Part shown: positions 55,771 to 64,000 of the stretch, piece after piece
Layout: every line of letters starts with the position of its first letter
Numbering within the stretch: the stretch's first letter is position 1
Source of the DNA: JADLHS01 sp049840435
GTDB lineage: Bacteria; Verrucomicrobiota; Verrucomicrobiia; Limisphaerales; JADLHS01
Reading direction: 5' to 3'
NCBI GenBank assembly: GCA_049840435.1
Contig: JASGKY010000057.1
Span: forward strand, 1-64,000
DNA length: 64,000 bases
The notes under the pieces: model-generated
Databases searched by the model: none
The model's input: the letters and a program-made list of their open reading frames with translations, nothing else
What the model was told of the DNA's origin: nothing
Position numbers and translations under genes: made by a program

Positions 55771-56739
55771 TCACGCGCGCGGATGCGCCTGCTCGTACGC
55801 CTTCTTCAATCGTTCGGTCGAGACGTGTGTGTACACCTGCGTCGTGACGAGATGCGCGTGGCCCAAAAGTTCCTGAACACTGCGTAAATCCGCGCCATTA
55901 TCGAGTAAATGCGTCGCGTAGCTGTGCCGCAATTTGTGCGGCGTGATGGACGGATCAAGCCCCGCGCGCACGAGATAAGTCTTCAAGCGCCGCTGCAACA
56001 TCGTCGGATTCATCGGCGAGCGCTGTTTCGTTTCGGACTGAAAAACGTGCATCGTCCCGCTCGGCTTATCCGACAGATGCGTCCAATAGTGTCCAATCGC
56101 CAGCAACGCTGTCTTGCTGATGGGCAATAACCGCTCTTTCTTGCCTTTGCCGCGCACACGAACGATCTGTTCCGCCCAATCAATGTCCTCCACGCACAGC
56201 CCGACCATTTCGCTGATGCGCAATCCGCACGAGTAAATCGTCTCCAGAATCGCCACATCCCGATAACACGCGGCCACAGAGACCGGTCGCCCGGCGGATC
56301 TCTGCTTGGACGACTTCAACCCCTCCAGCGGCGCAACCAGCAAATCCTCCATCTGCTTCACCGTCAAAAACTGCGGCAGCCGCTTCGGTTGCTTGGGTAA
56401 GGAGAGGTTTTTAATCGGTGAACTTTCCACCGAACCATGCCGGATGAGAAACTTGTAAAACGTCCGCAGCGCCGAGAAGCGCAGAGCAATCGCCGCCCGC
56501 CCGAGGTTTTGTCGCCCCAGAAACCGCAGGTAAGCGCGAAAGTCGTCGCGCTGCAGCTTGTCCCAGACCGGAGTGGCCTTCCGCTCGTTCTTGTGCCAGA
56601 AGTGAAACTCCGTGAGCGCTTGTTGATAATTCCGTTGGGTATAAGCCGACGCACCGCGATCCGTCGCAAGATGTGTGAGAAATTTTTGAATCCACTCATC
56701 CTTGATGAGCGCAGCGGAAGCTTGGACGGGTTCGTCCAT
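55771..56739 (-). CDS. Tyrosine recombinase XerC/XerD type
   Basis: 322 residues with an N-terminal SAM-like core-binding domain (IQKFLTHLATDRGASAYTQR) and a C-terminal catalytic domain. The catalytic set is complete: R in SCGLRISEM, K in RGKGKKER, H and R in TPHKLRHSYATHLL, H in LLGHAHL, Y in TTQVYTHVS. It probably resolves chromosome dimers at dif. An insertion of about 15 residues (LEGLKSSKQRSAGRPVSV) sits before the first catalytic block. It follows the topoisomerase gene by 12 bases. Confidence 0.92.
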   Translation of the reverse strand: MDEPVQASAALIKDEWIQKFLTHLATDRGASAYTQRNYQQALTEFHFWHKNERKATPVWDKLQRDDFRAYLRFLGRQNLGRAAIALRFSALRTFYKFLIRHGSVESSPIKNLSLPKQPKRLPQFLTVKQMEDLLVAPLEGLKSSKQRSAGRPVSVAACYRDVAILETIYSCGLRISEMVGLCVEDIDWAEQIVRVRGKGKKERLLPISKTALLAIGHYWTHLSDKPSGTMHVFQSETKQRSPMNPTMLQRRLKTYLVRAGLDPSITPHKLRHSYATHLLDNGADLRSVQELLGHAHLVTTQVYTHVSTERLKKAYEQAHPRA

Positions 56740-56751
56740 ACCAACGAATGT

Positions 56752-59574
56752 TTACTCCTCGCCTTCGCGCGGCGGGAACTCGAAGGTGATCTTACCCTTC
56801 TTGTCCATCACGAGGAACGCCGGGAACGGCTTACCCGCTTTGGAGATGAACTTGTCCAGCAAATCGCTCTTGCTCGTCTTGAGAATCTTTTCGGCCTGAG
56901 CGGCTTCAATGGGTTGTTCCAAAATCGTTTTACCGATCTTGAACGTGCAGCGCTTCGCTTCGAGCTGGGAATTCTCGCAGAGGTAGCCGGCTTCGACATC
57001 GAACACCTGGCCCTTGCACTTCGGGCATTTGCCAATGACCGGCTTGCCTGTGAAATCAATCTTCGGCGGTGGCTCGGAGGACTTGGTCTTTCCCTTCTTC
57101 TCGCGCGGTGCGAACTCGAACGCCGTTGTCCCATCTTTCACGATCAGGAACGCCTCGAACTTGCGGTTCGTCTTCTTGGAGACAAAGCCCTTGAGCAAAT
57201 CAGTCTTCCCTTCCACGAGCAGCTTCTTCACCTGCTCCGGTGAGATCTCCTGTTGCAAAATGATTTTGCCCGTGCGGAATTTGCAGGACTTCGCCACGCC
57301 CGCCTGATTTTCGCAGACGTAATTCATGCCACCGTCGTACACCTGTCCACCACACGCGGGGCACTTGCCCAACGATTCTTTGCCGGTGAAATCCATCGGC
57401 GCGGCCGCATCGCCTTCCTTGTTCTGATCGTTGCCGAAATCAAACTCCACCTTGTGCTCGGCGTTCATCTTGAGCAACGCGGCAAAGGGAAAACCCTTCT
57501 TGCTCATGAACCCCTGCAACGGCCCGACCTGTTTGGTGGTGATCAGCGTCTCCACTTCCTCCGGCTCAAACATGCGCCCGCACAAAGTTTTCCAAACCTG
57601 GAAATCACACTTGATGCACTGATAATGCTTGTACTTCTCGTGCACCTCGCCGCCGCATTTCGGGCACGCAACTTTCAGCATCCCGAAGTCGCCCGGAATC
57701 GTGTCCTGCTCAAACTGCTTGGCGCGATCCACGATGCGGCGCGTCATCTCTTCGATGCCGCGCATAAACTGCTCGCGGCTGATCTTCTGCCGCTGCATTT
57801 CTTTCAACTGAAATTCCCAATCGCCCGTCAACTCTGGCTTGGTCAGCTCGGGGATACCCAAGCCGTTCAACAATTCCATCAGCGAAAACGCCTTCGCCGT
57901 TGCCTGCAACTCCCGGCCATTGCGCTGGAGATAATTTTCGTAGATCAGCCCTTCGATGATCGCCGCGCGCGTCGCGGGCGTGCCGAGACCTTTCTCGCTC
58001 ATCGCCTCGCGCAATTCGTCGTCATCCACGAGCTTACCCGCGCCTTCCATCGCGGAAAGCAATGTCGCTTCCGAATAACGGGCGGGCGGCTTGGTGACGT
58101 TTTGCTTCACCTCGACGTTGCTGGTCTTCACCGTTTCGTTCGGCTTCACCGGCGCAAGATCCGGCGTGCCGTCATCCGACTGCGCTTCCTTGCCGTAAAC
58201 GGTCAACCAGCCCGGCTGCACCAAAACCTTGCCGGCGCTCTTGAACGGCTCGCCTTCCACCCGCGTGATGCGCGTGGTTTCCAGAAATTCCGCCGCCGGA
58301 TAAAAGATGGCGAGAAACCGCTTCGTGACGAGGTCGTAAAGTTTTTGCTCCGGCTCGCTCAAGCCTTTCGGCGCTTGCGTCGTCGGAATGATCGCGAAGT
58401 GATCCGAGACTTTCGCGTTATTGAAGATACGCTTGTTCGGCTTCACCCAACCGCTGTTAAGAACCTGGTCGGCAAAGGTCGAATAGCGCGTGACGAACGT
58501 CGTGCCCGTGGTTGGCCCGGTGCCGGCGAACATCTGCAACGTCGTCTTGACCGTATTGATGTAATCCTCAGGCAAGGCGCGTGAATCCGTTCTCGGATAC
58601 GTCAGCACCTTGTGCTTTTCGTACAGCGCCTGCGCCACCGCGAGCGTGTTCTTCGCGCTGAAGCCGAAGCGTGAGTTCGCATCGCGCTGCAAGCTGGTCA
58701 GATCATACAGCAACGGCGACATGGAAGTCGTCGGCTTACTCTCCTCCGTAACAATGCCGGGTTTGCCCAGGCATTTGGCTTTGATCTCTTCAGCCTTCGC
58801 GGCGTCCCAGAGACGCTCGGGCTTGAGTTGCTCGTCTTCAGACTTGGAAAACTTCTCGTCGAACCAGCGCCCTTCGTATTGCCCCGCGGCAGCGTCGAAC
58901 GTCCCATGGATTTCCCAGAAGTCGCGCGGCACAAACTTGCGAATCTTCGCTTCGCGCTCCACGAGAATTGCCAATGTTGGCGTCTGCACACGCCCCACGG
59001 TCGTTTTGAAGAAACCGCCGAGCTTCGAGTTGAACGCGGTCATCGCCCGCGTGCCGTTGATGCCGACCAACCAGTCCGCCTCGCTGCGGCTTGTAGCCGC
59101 GTCGGACAACGGCTGCATGGAAGCATCCGAACGCAACGCCGCAAAACCCTCGCGGATGGCCGCAGGCGTCATGGATTGCAACCAGAGGCGTTGAATCGGC
59201 TGCTTGGCTTTCGTGTAACGGACGATGTTGCGGAAAATCAGTTCACCTTCGCGCCCGGCGTCGCAAGCATTGATGAGCTTGTCCACGTCGTCGCGCTTGA
59301 TGAGTTTCTTGAGAACCTTGAGCCGGCCTTCGTTTTTCTCGATCGGAGTGAGATCAAAGTGCGGCGGGATGACGGGCAGACACTTGAACGTCCATTTGCC
59401 ACGCGCGGCTTCAACACCCTCCGGCGGCACGATGGTGAGCAAATGGCCGACCGCCGACGAGATGACGTATTCGTCGTTCTCGAAGTAGTCCTGTTGCTTC
59501 TGAAACTTGCCGAGCGCCTTGCTGATGTCGCTGGCGACCGACGGTTTTTCCGCGATGATGAGGGTCTTGCCCAT
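56752..59574 (-). CDS. Type IA DNA topoisomerase (topoisomerase III-like) with C-terminal repeats
   Basis: About 940 residues from ATG 59574 (MGKTLIIAEKPSVASDISKAL). Toprim domain: TLIIAEKPS and INACDAGREGELIF. SRSEADWLVGINGTRAMT is typical of the TopB branch, and LTYPRTDSRALPED holds the active-site Tyr. The C-terminal third has three modules, each with a zinc-binding-like Cys set followed by a topoisomerase C-terminal repeat (VACPKCGGEVHEKYKHYQC, LGKCPACGGQVYDGGMNYVC, IGKCPKCKGQVFDVEAGYLC). Relaxes or decatenates DNA. Very likely co-transcribed with the recombinase gene. Confidence 0.92.
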   Translation of the reverse strand: MGKTLIIAEKPSVASDISKALGKFQKQQDYFENDEYVISSAVGHLLTIVPPEGVEAARGKWTFKCLPVIPPHFDLTPIEKNEGRLKVLKKLIKRDDVDKLINACDAGREGELIFRNIVRYTKAKQPIQRLWLQSMTPAAIREGFAALRSDASMQPLSDAATSRSEADWLVGINGTRAMTAFNSKLGGFFKTTVGRVQTPTLAILVEREAKIRKFVPRDFWEIHGTFDAAAGQYEGRWFDEKFSKSEDEQLKPERLWDAAKAEEIKAKCLGKPGIVTEESKPTTSMSPLLYDLTSLQRDANSRFGFSAKNTLAVAQALYEKHKVLTYPRTDSRALPEDYINTVKTTLQMFAGTGPTTGTTFVTRYSTFADQVLNSGWVKPNKRIFNNAKVSDHFAIIPTTQAPKGLSEPEQKLYDLVTKRFLAIFYPAAEFLETTRITRVEGEPFKSAGKVLVQPGWLTVYGKEAQSDDGTPDLAPVKPNETVKTSNVEVKQNVTKPPARYSEATLLSAMEGAGKLVDDDELREAMSEKGLGTPATRAAIIEGLIYENYLQRNGRELQATAKAFSLMELLNGLGIPELTKPELTGDWEFQLKEMQRQKISREQFMRGIEEMTRRIVDRAKQFEQDTIPGDFGMLKVACPKCGGEVHEKYKHYQCIKCDFQVWKTLCGRMFEPEEVETLITTKQVGPLQGFMSKKGFPFAALLKMNAEHKVEFDFGNDQNKEGDAAAPMDFTGKESLGKCPACGGQVYDGGMNYVCENQAGVAKSCKFRTGKIILQQEISPEQVKKLLVEGKTDLLKGFVSKKTNRKFEAFLIVKDGTTAFEFAPREKKGKTKSSEPPPKIDFTGKPVIGKCPKCKGQVFDVEAGYLCENSQLEAKRCTFKIGKTILEQPIEAAQAEKILKTSKSDLLDKFISKAGKPFPAFLVMDKKGKITFEFPPREGEE

Positions 59575-59758
59575 GTGACGCGGCAGACTTGTAAGCCTCA
59601 AACCGCGCCGGTGGCAACATATTTCTTACTGGGAAAAATCAGGACAACCACGGTTTACCCTTGAATGACCACTCCGATTTCAGCGCATTTTCCCCAGCAA
59701 ACTTGTATCAAACCCGCAAATCACTGGACACCGCCCAGTCGCCTTTTACCCTGCCGCC

Positions 59759-60324
59759 GTGCTGATCGCTTTCCAAAAACCCTACGGTGTGCTGTCGCAA
59801 TTTACGCCCGACGGCTCGCCGAACCGCCCGCTTGCGGAGTTTGGGTTTCCCAAGCACGTTTACCCTATTGGCCGGCTTGATGCGGACTCAGAGGGGCTGT
59901 TGCTGTTAAGCGATGAACCGGAATGGAACGCCCGCCTGCTCGAACCGCGCCATGCCCACGAGCGCGAATATTGGGCACAGGTGGAACGCATCCCCACTGC
60001 GGAGGCTCTGGCGCAGTTGTCAAAAGGCGTCGTTATCCAAGGCCGCAAAACGCTGCCAGGCCGTGCCTGGTTGCTGGGCCGCAGCCGCAAATGCCTCCCC
60101 GCACTCCGCCCATTCGCTTCCGGAAAAGCGTGCCGGATTGCTGGATCGGGTTGGAGTTGATCGAGGGCAAAAACCGGCAGGTCCGGCGCATGACCGCCGC
60201 CATCGGTCACCCGACATTACGACTGGTCCGGGTGCGGATTGGCCGCTTATTGCTCAGCGACCTTGCTCCGGGCAAATGGAAGGTTCTCTCCGAGCCAGAG
60301 CGTAGCTTAGTTGCTGGTAAATGA
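59759..60324 (+). CDS. rluE: 23S rRNA pseudouridine synthase, RluE type (frameshifted)
   Basis: 188 residues after adding one base near 60078 (a G run). Start GTG at 59759. Family blocks: FQKPYGVLSQFTPDG, YPIGRLDADSEGLLLLSDE (catalytic Asp in GRLD), then after the break PPRTPPIRFRKSVPDCW, LIEGKNRQVRRMTAAIGHPT and LRLVRVRIG. E. coli RluE modifies U2457 of 23S rRNA; the short form without an S4 domain fits that subfamily. Confidence 0.92.
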
Positions 60325-60360
60325 ATTCCACCCCACCTTGCTCCGTCTTAACTGCTCCAT

Positions 60361-60392
60361 TTGACAGTTGCCTAAGCCAAACTAACTATGAT
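60361..60392 (+). promoter_or_regulatory. Possible sigma-70 promoter of the peroxidase gene
   Basis: A perfect TTGACA -35 box at 60361-60366. Candidate -10 boxes are TAACTA (60383, spacing 16) and TATGAT (60387, spacing 20). With the first, transcription would start about at the ATG at 60397, giving a leaderless or nearly leaderless mRNA. Weak support. Confidence 0.3.
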
Positions 60393-60396
60393 CAGC

Positions 60397-60943
60397 ATGA
60401 AGAAACTTGTCCTAATTCTTTCTCTCGTTGCCATGACCACCATCGCCGCCACCGCTCAATCGCTTTACGACATCAAACTCAAGGACATTGACGGCAAAGA
60501 CACCTCGCTTGCCGCCTACAAGGGCAAAGCCGTACTTAATCGTCAACGTCGCTTCCAAGTGCGGTTACACGAAACAATACTCCGGCCTCGAAGCTACCTA
60601 CCAAAAATATAAGAGCCAAGGATTCACGATCCTAGGTTTCCCCTGCAACCAATTTGGCGGGCAAGAGCCCGGCACGAACGAGGAGATCAAACAATTCTGC
60701 TCCAGCAAATACAGCGTCACGTTCCCGCTGTTCGACAAGATTGAAGTCAATGGCCCGAACCGGCATCCGCTCTACATCACGCTCGCCGGCAAAACCTCGC
60801 CCTTCCCCGGCGATATCAAATGGAATTTCAATAAATTCCTCGTCGGCAAGGATGGTAAAATCCTTCAACGATTCGACTCCAAGATTGCGCCCGATTCCGA
60901 AGAATTAACCAAGGCCATCGAAGCCGCGCTCGCTGCCAAATAA
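60397..60943 (+). CDS. Secreted glutathione peroxidase family protein (frameshifted)
   Basis: 181 residues after removing one extra A near 60538. ATG 60397 gives a clean signal peptide (LVLILSLVAMTTIAATAQS), so the enzyme should act in the periplasm, unusual for this normally cytosolic family. After the break the family blocks are intact: LIVNVASKCGYTKQYSGLEA (peroxidatic Cys, not selenocysteine), LGFPCNQFGGQEPGTNEEI (Gln), and DIKWNFNKFLVGKDG (Trp, Asn). Likely reduces hydroperoxides with thioredoxin-like donors. Confidence 0.92.
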
Positions 60944-61093
60944 GCGCCGGTGGGTTCATGGCAGCGCAGTTTTCCGCAAAATCGGATGAAAGATTACGCT
61001 GGAACTTAGCCGCGGGCCTGGTCGAGTGTAGTTCAGCCTCAAATGTGGACGGGCATCCGCCGGGTGCCCGCAGTTCGCAAAACTATTGCGGCT

Positions 61094-62511
61094 ATGAACA
61101 CCAACAGCTCCACTCACGACCGCGCGCAGGTGTGGCGGGAGGTTGATCGCGTTGAACCAACCAAACGCCCCGCCCACGAGCGGATTGACGATTTCCACGA
61201 GATTTATTCCCTGCTGGACGAGGCGGACATTCGCGCTCAGGCCAGCCGCTGCATTCAATGCCCGCAGCCCAGTTGCCGGGAAGGCTGCCCGCTCGCCAAT
61301 CGCATCCCGGAGTGGCTCGCGCTCGCCGCCGAGGGACGTTTCATCGAAGCTGCTGAAATCTCCCAGACTACGAGCAACATGCCGGAAATCTGCTCCCGGG
61401 TCTGCCCCCAAGAAAAACTCTGTGAAGGTTCATGTATCCTCGTCGGTCACGCCGAACCAGTCTGCATCGGCGCAATCGAAAAATTTATCAACGAGTTTGC
61501 TTTTGCGAACAGCTGCGATTTCACCCCCATTGCCCCACCCAACGGCTGTCGCATCGCGGTGATTGGCTCTGGCCCCGGCAGTTTGGCCTGTGCGGATGAA
61601 CTCGCCAAGCTGGGTTATGCCGTGACGATCTTTGAGGCGCAAGCGCAACCCGGCGGGCTGCTGCTCAACGGTATCCCAGGCTTCAAGCTGGATAAGAGCG
61701 TGGTGGAGCGCCGGATCAGCATTCTGCGGCGGCGCGGAGTAAAATTCGAAACCGGTGTCACCATCGGCACGCAAAAATCACTCCGTGCCTTGCGCGAGGA
61801 GTTTGACGCGGTTTTCCTTGGCATTGGTGCGCAAAAAGCCAAGTCACTCGACATTCCGGCGCCGAACTGAACGGCGTCCAAGCGGCGCTGCCCTTCCTGG
61901 TTCAAAAGAATTCACCGATGGCACTGGAAATCCCAACGATTGACGTGATAGGGAAACGCGTCGTGGTGTTAGGCGGCGGCGACACCGCAATGGACTGCCT
62001 GCGCTCGGCCATTCGCGCGGGGGCCGCCGAGGCGGTGTGCATCTATCGCCGCGACCTCACCAACATGCCTGGTAACCGCAAGGAGTATTACAACGCCATT
62101 GAGGAAGGGGCAGAATTTTTGTTCCTCACCAATCCGGTCGCACTCAAATCTGACGGCCATGGCAACGTAGCCGGCGTGCGTTGCATCAAAATGGAATTGG
62201 GCGACCCCGACTTCTCGGGAAGACGCAAACCCCGCGTCGTGCCAAATTCAGAATTCACCATCGCCGCCGATCTCATCATTGTGGCGTACGGTTTTGATCC
62301 TGTGCCGCTCCCGCCCGATAGCGATTTCAACCGGATTGCCGTCAACGATTGGGGCACAATCCGCGTGGATGAAGAGCAGATGACCAATGTGCCCGGCGTT
62401 TTCGCCGGCGGCGACGTGGTGCGCGGCGCGAGCTTGGTGGTGCACGCTGTCCGTGACGGCAGGAAAGCCGCGTTGGGTATCCACCGGTACATACGCCCGC
62501 CAGCTGACTAG
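61094..62511 (+). CDS. GltD-type NADPH oxidoreductase (glutamate synthase small-subunit family, frameshifted)
   Basis: 472 residues after adding one base near 61865, the usual GltD length. Start ATG 61094. N-terminal Fe-S region: ASRCIQCPQPSCREGCPLAN and ICSRVCPQEKLCEGSC supply the Cys ligands. FAD site: RIAVIGSGPGSLACADELAK; NADPH site: KRVVVLGGGDTAMDCLRSAI; C-terminal GVFAGGDVVRGASLVVHAV. In glutamate synthase it feeds electrons to GltB, but no gltB is adjacent, so it could instead serve another enzyme. Confidence 0.9.
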
Positions 62512-62542
62512 TTCCCCGGCCTTGGAATTTCTCCGCGCCACG

Positions 62543-64000
62543 CTACGGCGCCAGCACACGCAGACGGAAGTAGGATTGGGGCTCTCCTTCCAAGTGATTT
62601 GTAAACGACATCGCTCCCCCGGTCCCGGTCAAAACTGCGCTCACCGGAAACCAGCCCGGCGCAGCTAAATTATTGCAAGACTCCACCTGAATTCTCTGCC
62701 CAAGCGTGCTCGCCCAACTGAGAATGAAACCCTCTCCCGTCATCGTGCAGCCAGAAACCGCTGGCACCGGAGCCGTCACAACTACAAAACTCTGCGTTGC
62801 CGTCAAACTTGGCGTGCCGTTGTCCGCGACAATGACGGTGAAGTTATTCGTTGCCGGCGCTGTGCTTGGCGTCCACGAAATAACGCCACTCATCAATCCG
62901 ATGCTTGCGCCGAGCGGCTTGACTGCAAGGCCGTAGGAAAGTGATTGAGCTGGCACATCGCTGTCGCTACCTACCGCAGTCACGGTCAACGTCTGGCCTA
63001 AAGTCACCAGATAGTTGGAAATGGCTGCGAGGGTCGGCGGGGCGTTCGGCACAATGTTTGCCGCGCGCGGTGTCGGCGTTGGCATGGCGTAAACGTTCGC
63101 CGCACCGTTTGGAAAACGCCCTTCGCTGACGTTGCTTGTTTGCGCCCCGAAGCTGATGGCATCAATCGTCGTTCCGTCCGCTGCGAATAACCCGAGCGCC
63201 TCCCCCCCCTTCGCCAGCGCAAAGCTAGCGTGCAAATCAGCCCGATTGGTAGCATTCTGCGCGGCTTCATTGTCAGCCCAAACAAGCAGATAACCGCCAG
63301 CTGGAATGATGTAGTGCCCGTTGTTTGGAATTTCGAACTGAAACTTGTTCGTCAGGTTGTCCGTCAGGAAATAGCCCCCCACATCCACTGCATTCGTCCC
63401 GGGATTGTAGAGTTCAAACCAATCTTCGAACTGGCTGTCCGCCGGATCGGCGAGCGTCAGGGTATTATCCGCCATCCATTCGTTGATAAAAATAGTGATG
63501 GGCGCAGAAGCACCGTTGTTTGTCGCGCCGGGCGTGGTGTAAAGCATGTCGCGCCGATAGAACGGCTGCGCATCCGGCACACTGCCATAGCTCCAATTGG
63601 CGGGGAGGTCCTGATAATTCAAGTAATCCACAACCTGCGTTGCCCCATTGATGATGCGTGTGAGCGCAAGGCTGCCGCTGCCGGACGCCAGCAAAATGCC
63701 GGCGTGTAGCGAGGTGGCGGTGGTTTGATTCGTCGTGTTATCGCACCAGATCAAAGTGAACCCATTCGACGCCACCCGACTGGTCGGGAACGCCCATTTT
63801 GTCAGGTTGGTGTAAGTATCAGTTAGATAATAGCCGGACAGGCTGACATTGGTCGTAGCGGTATTGAACAATTCCGCCCAAGGATCGGGCTGACTAAAAT
63901 TATCAAGCGGTCCGGTTATGTTGTTAGCTTGTGCCTCATTCAGCCACAGCGGTGGAAAGGCTGGCAGGTTGGTGACGACAGAATTAGCCGCGCCGGGGGT
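62543..64000 (-). CDS. Secreted lamin-tail-domain protein (partial, 5' end beyond window)
   Basis: The frame is open to the window edge; the visible part is about 485 residues. It starts inside one lamin-tail domain (LWLNEAQANNITGPLDNF, then WAELFNTATTNVSLSGYYLT), followed by a complete second one (ITIFINEWMADNTLTLADPA, DWFELYNPGTNAVDVGGYFL), a putative Ig domain (APPTLAAISNYLVTLGQTL), and the C-terminal module (FILSWASTLGQRIQVESC, SYFRLRVLAP). Closely similar in build to the giant CotH/LTD protein at 12.7-19.6 kb, so a CotH domain may lie upstream, outside the window. Confidence 0.88.
   Translation of the reverse strand, partial: TPGAANSVVTNLPAFPPLWLNEAQANNITGPLDNFSQPDPWAELFNTATTNVSLSGYYLTDTYTNLTKWAFPTSRVASNGFTLIWCDNTTNQTTATSLHAGILLASGSGSLALTRIINGATQVVDYLNYQDLPANWSYGSVPDAQPFYRRDMLYTTPGATNNGASAPITIFINEWMADNTLTLADPADSQFEDWFELYNPGTNAVDVGGYFLTDNLTNKFQFEIPNNGHYIIPAGGYLLVWADNEAAQNATNRADLHASFALAKGGEALGLFAADGTTIDAISFGAQTSNVSEGRFPNGAANVYAMPTPTPRAANIVPNAPPTLAAISNYLVTLGQTLTVTAVGSDSDVPAQSLSYGLAVKPLGASIGLMSGVISWTPSTAPATNNFTVIVADNGTPSLTATQSFVVVTAPVPAVSGCTMTGEGFILSWASTLGQRIQVESCNNLAAPGWFPVSAVLTGTGGAMSFTNHLEGEPQSYFRLRVLAP

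Noticed and set aside
55771..56739. Tyrosine recombinase considered as integrase of a genomic island
   Set aside because: Its size and motifs fit chromosomal XerC/D, it is packed behind the topoisomerase gene, and no tRNA, att repeat or phage gene is near.

Overview
The window looks like a piece of a Verrucomicrobiota chromosome, most likely from the Pedosphaera/Limisphaera-type lineage. This is inferred from gene content rather than a database match. The signs are very large secreted proteins built from lamin-tail (LTD), CotH-kinase, chitobiase-like and Ig-like modules; a PEP-CTERM protein; an SBBP beta-propeller protein; homodimeric-type AceE; an OmpH/BamA outer-membrane set; and pairs of NarL-type regulators. 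I see no rRNA or tRNA genes, CRISPR arrays, insertion sequences, phage genes or integrase islands. The XerC/D-type recombinase appears to be a housekeeping gene.

Layout. 1-3.3 kb: aceE (cut by the window edge) divergent from a lipoate-protein ligase. 3.3-9.6 kb: a minus-strand run of a DUF6498 membrane protein, an iron-type alcohol dehydrogenase, an outer-membrane lipoprotein, a cupin, a DUF4388 response regulator with a roadblock-like partner, and a HEAT-repeat protein. 9.6-12.5 kb: nuoABCD. 12.7-19.6 kb: a roughly 2,300-residue secreted CotH/LTD protein. 19.6-23.3 kb: a small conserved protein, an HU-type protein, a low-molecular-weight phosphatase, a nucleotidyltransferase and an aldo/keto reductase. 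23.3-30.5 kb: ompH, an SBBP protein, bamA and dnaB, transcribed dnaB-bamA-SBBP-ompH. 30.6-34.8 kb: a GDSL hydrolase, two NarL-type regulators and a nucleoside transporter. 34.8-38.6 kb: dapF-dapA-dapB-phytanoyl dioxygenase-folK. 38.7-50.3 kb: a secreted subtilase and a 2,414-residue protein with 17 tandem 106-residue repeats. 50.5-53.9 kb: pgsA, a YmdB-type phosphodiesterase, pdxJ, acpH and acpS. 54-59.6 kb: a PEP-CTERM protein, xerC/D and a topoisomerase III-like gene. 59.8-64 kb: rluE, a periplasmic glutathione peroxidase, a GltD-like oxidoreductase and a second LTD protein cut by the window edge.

How the genes fit together. Central metabolism and cell building (PDH, Complex I, DAP/lysine, folate, PLP, ACP maturation, phospholipid headgroups, BamA/OmpH) are interleaved with an expensive secretome. 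Four of the secreted proteins end in the same kind of roughly 70-residue C-terminal module, which is not a PEP-CTERM tag and may be a sorting or surface-attachment domain.

Sequence quality matters here. At least 13 single-base indels break nine otherwise full-length genes, among them essential ones (bamA, aceE). I read these as sequencing or assembly errors rather than gene decay, and give each broken gene as one repaired CDS. The observations I consider most worth following are the shared C-terminal module, the A-B-C higher-order repeat in the giant protein, and CCCCGGG boxes spaced on the DNA helical repeat upstream of several regulator and surface-protein genes.
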